Of a stretch of 64,000 nucleotides of DNA, positions 61,221 to 64,000 are shown one piece after another (the stretch's first letter is position 1; each line of letters begins with the position of its first letter). The position numbers were made by a program, and so were the translations under genes. Origin of the DNA: Theropithecus gelada (taxonomy: Eukaryota > Chordata > Mammalia > Primates > Cercopithecidae); the NCBI RefSeq assembly GCF_003255815.1, contig NC_037681.1, positions 73,967,417 through 74,031,416 on the forward strand. Direction: 5' to 3'. Under the pieces are notes generated by a model. The model searched no databases and was not told the origin of the DNA. It saw only the letters and a program-made list of their open reading frames with translations.

Positions 61221-62976
61221 GCCGCATCTGGGGTTAGTTTGGGATACTCCCTTGTGGGAACTTCCCTGCCTCTGCTTTTGGGGCAATTCCAGGCATGGGT
61301 TCAGTGGGACTAAATAATATGGGACAAAACAATATCCAGACTTGACAAGTGGTAGTTTCTCCGTTTAGCTGCAATGCGAAATTTGGAACCATTATCAATG
61401 AACTTTTCATACTCCGACATTTAAATCATGTATATTTTGATGCATGGTTTTGTAATATCATGCTTTGGTCATTGGGAAAACATTAGTTTACTGAGTTACA
61501 TAGATCTTCCAAATGTTGATGCCTTTTACCAAATACTATTTAAAAATCACATTCATTTATATTACCACTAATCTCACCAAAAGAATCTTTAACTGTTGGG
61601 GAACTGTCACAGTGGCAAATACAAGTTTTCCAAAATTCTAATATTTAGTTGAAGTCTTAAAGTTTATCACTGGCAATAATTGCTGTGAATTGTTTATTGT
61701 TGAAAAAACAGACTTACTTCATTCATTTTCACAAAAATGACTGTTGACCAAATGTACAAATCTGCATAACCACAGTTTATCTGTAATTGTTTCAAGTAAA
61801 AATGGTGTTTTATAAATAAGTGACTAGTTCCGCTTGCAACTGAAGCAATCACACAAATGCTTTTTCTCAGGAGAACTACCGTACATTGACATACAACAGG
61901 AGGGCTTTATGCGCACATTTCATTTTTAATGCAAGGTGTTAAAAAGACACGCACCCAAGGATCAAAACTTAATGAAAAAAATATTTTGCTGCTTCATCAA
62001 GGACAGTCAATTGTGTGTGTGTATGGCGGTAATGAATGATGCCACAGCCTTGATTTATGCTAAGGTATCAGCAGTTTTACCATTGCTTTTGAACCATCAG
62101 TGCAAATATCAGTATAGCAAAAATGGCAAATAACATGTTAATATTATAATGAAAATAGTCTTGACCTCACAAACCTTTTGAAAGAGATTGAGAGACCACA
62201 AAGGGTCTGCAGACTCCAAATTAGAAACAGCTGCCCTGGCCCTCTGTTCTTCAAATGATTCATGTGACCTCAAATCTCCCCTAGTTTTCTTCAGCATCTC
62301 TTCTGTCTATTTACAAAGCCCATCAAGCCCAAATTCGAAAAAAAAAAAAAAAATGCAGCCAATACTAGCTTTCTCTGCAGCCGGAAATCTAACTAATAGT
62401 TTACTTCACCCCACTCTAATTGCTAGCAAGTAGATCATCAAACTAATCAATAAATAAGTAGCCAGGGCTATTTTGATCCATAACACCCACACTTGCAGAA
62501 AGCACAAAACTATGCCATACAAACAAAAAAATTAAAGTCTATGTGTTTGGGGACCACAGAGCTCTATGTCATCTCACTAGTAAATTAGCAGTAATCCTTG
62601 GAAGATATCCTTTTCTTGTCTGAACTACTGCAGTCTGTTATCCAGGGAGGCGTGATGAAATAAGTGCTTGAGGAGCCCCAGATGACCTGCCACACAGCAG
62701 CTGGGATGCTATCTTCAGTTGAGGCTTATGACATCCCTGTTGCTCCAGGCCTCCATTTGGTTGGAAGTGCTAAATCTCTTTTTAACTGAACAGTGGCTAC
62801 AAGTGTTTCTTTTACCTCCAGCAAATATGTAATATTTTGTACTCGCTTCTTCCTATAGCTGCCCCTGCCCACTAGAATGCATGCCGCATAAAAGAGGGAT
62901 TTTTGAGCAGTAATGAGTTCCACAAATATTTATTAAAATATTAAATAAATGCTGACAAAGAATGTTTACTAAGTGT
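61221..62976. other. Unassigned DNA; possible DNA-transposon remnant
   Basis: 61740-62240 ends in a stretch (AATAGTCTTGACCTCACAAACC, AAAGGGTCTGCAGACTCC, then GCTGCCCTGGCC) that resembles the end of a fossil hAT-type DNA transposon, and 61936-62133 is an open 65-codon frame in it. The match is loose and no transposase motif is visible. A15 at 62339-62353. No gene recognised. Confidence 0.35.
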
Positions 62977-63103
62977 TAAGGGTTGAATTGTGCCCCTCAA
63001 AAAGATATACGGAAGTCCTAATCCCCAGTGCCTTAAAATGTGACCTTTGTCTGCAAATAAGGTATTTGTAGACGTAATCAGATTAAGACTTTGAGGTCAT
63101 GCC
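62977..63103 (+). mobile_element. MLT1-type LTR, 5' fragment
   Basis: GGGTTGAATTGTGCCCCTC, GAAGTCCTAATCCCCAGTGC, AAAATGTGACCTTTGTCTGC and GACGTAATCAGATTAAGAC follow the MLT1B 5' end in order; the sequence then leaves the consensus at about 63103. It is in the opposite orientation to the MLT1 piece at 48735. Confidence 0.75.
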
Positions 63104-63560
63104 CATTTTCAATTCATCTAACTGGCACAGAATAATCTTAAAACTTGAAATAGGTTAACATGATCCTACATTACTGGTACCCAGAGTCACCTGACAGGTG
63201 TTTTCTAGGAGAAGATAGCATCATTCAAGGTCTCCAAACAACACACTCTTAGAGAATTCAGCCATGTAAAAAATAATAGCATGTTTTAGACAGGAGATAA
63301 AAAGGCTTAAAGAGATTAATGAATCTGCATTTTCCTGGAAGATGGTAAAAATATTTATGAACATAAAAAAGTCCTAAGTCAATGGTGAATTTCTAGTCAA
63401 AGAAGTGGGGCAAGAAAAAATTGTGAGAATTAGAAATAAAACTAGAACTACTTACAAATTATAAAACTATGTGTGTTCCAAATAAATCAAGAAAGAATAT
63501 TGAATTTTATATGTGAATTTTAAAAGGTGACTGGATACAAAATAAATATATAAAAACCAA
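63104..63560. other. Unassigned AT-rich DNA
   Basis: Nothing recognised. Confidence 0.4.
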
Positions 63561-63686
63561 TTATAGATATACAAATGAGCAAGCATATCAAAAGATATTA
63601 AATATCACTATCACCAGAGACATGCAAATTGAAACTACAGTGAGATATTGCTCATTAGGATAACTACTATCAAAGAAACAGAAAAG
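63561..63686 (+). repeat. Old L1M fragment interrupted by a young L1
   Basis: AAATGAGCAAGCATATCAAAAG, ATATCACTATCACCAGAGAC and GCTCATTAGGATAACTACTATC are ORF2-end sequence of an old L1 in sense. The text stops at AAACAGAAAAG where the young L1 begins. Confidence 0.65.
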
Positions 63687-64000
63687 GGGGGGCGGAACAA
63701 GATGGCCGAATAGGAGCAGCTCCAGTCTTCAACTCCCAGCGCCAGTGACACAGAAGACCGGTGATTTCGGCATTTTCAACTGAGGTACTGGGTTCATCTC
63801 ACTGGGGAGTGCCGGACGATCGGTACTGGTCAGCTGCTGCAGCCCGACCAGCGAGAGCTGAAGCAGGGCAAGGCATCGCCTCACCTGGGAAGCGCAAGGG
63901 GGAAGGGAATCCCTTTTCCTAGCCAGGGGAACTGAGACACACAACACCTGGAGAATCGGGTAACTCCCACCCCAATACTGCGCTTTGAGCAAACAGGCAC
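63687..64000 (+). mobile_element. 5' end of a young Old World monkey L1
   Basis: L1 5' terminus: G run, GGCGGAACAAGATGGCCGAA and the first 310 bases of the 5' UTR, cut by the window end. CAAGATGGCC at 63697-63706 is the YY1 site that positions transcription. CpGs are well kept (GGACGATCGGTAC, GCCCGACCAGCG). The text from about 63790 (GGACGATCGG, CAGCTGCTGCAGCCCGACC) differs from human L1PA and fits the macaque L1 lineage. Whether the element is full length and intact lies outside the window. Confidence 0.9.

Overview
This window is primate nuclear DNA with no intact protein-coding gene that I can support. Two sequence markers point to an Old World monkey (macaque, baboon or a relative). The first is the AluY at 47688-47989, which carries the variant set I know from cercopithecine AluY copies: CTGCCGCCCAGG, GTGGCCGGATCTC, CGGCTAGTTTTTTGT, CCGTCTCGGCC and CAGGCTTGAGCC. 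The second is the L1 5' UTR that starts near 63687, which reads like the macaque-lineage L1 promoter rather than human L1PA. The DNA is AT-rich, and interspersed repeats fill most of it; the rest looks intergenic or intronic.

Layout. 1-12830 is a deeply nested LINE stack. One very old minus-strand L1 is split into four pieces by a younger L1M, by an AluY, and by a block that itself holds an L1MA-type element interrupted by an L1P element that is in turn interrupted by an AluY. The L1M carries its own twin-primed L1PA insert. 12831-19800 holds one more L1, an AluY, a HAL1-like LINE and about 3.6 kb that I cannot assign. 19805-25660 is a minus-strand L1 interrupted by an unusual plus-strand L1 fragment that has the 5' UTR and ORF1 but no 3' end or A-tail. 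25775-26100 is a Tigger-like DNA transposon with TA duplications. 27429-29298 is a plus-strand L1PB. 30105-36257 is a full-length minus-strand L1PA inserted in a MIR; its 3' UTR contains a 25-nt U6 snRNA fragment between two copies of a 15-bp direct repeat. 36291-56344 alternates unassigned DNA with L1M, Alu, MIR, L2, MST and MLT1 copies. 56354-58720 is a second twin-primed L1 with an out-of-order internal segment. 58727-63686 holds MIR, Alu, an unidentified LTR, an MLT1 piece and unassigned DNA. 63687-64000 is the start of a young L1 that runs off the window.

Function. Nothing here forms an operon or pathway. The L1 ORFs are all broken within the window, and the terminal young L1 cannot be judged because only its promoter end is visible. 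Two short stretches have some coding character: 43422-43625 (+), a 67-codon helix-like reading frame, and 51652-51745 (-), a 94-nt open stretch with splice-like borders. Neither is recognised and both are weak.

The most interesting signals are retrotransposition by-products: the 25-nt U6 insertion, the internally primed 3'-truncated L1, two seamless twin-priming inversions, and L1 copies carrying displaced pieces of their own ORF2. I did not find a new biological system. Repeat subfamily names come from remembered consensus sequences and should be treated as approximate.
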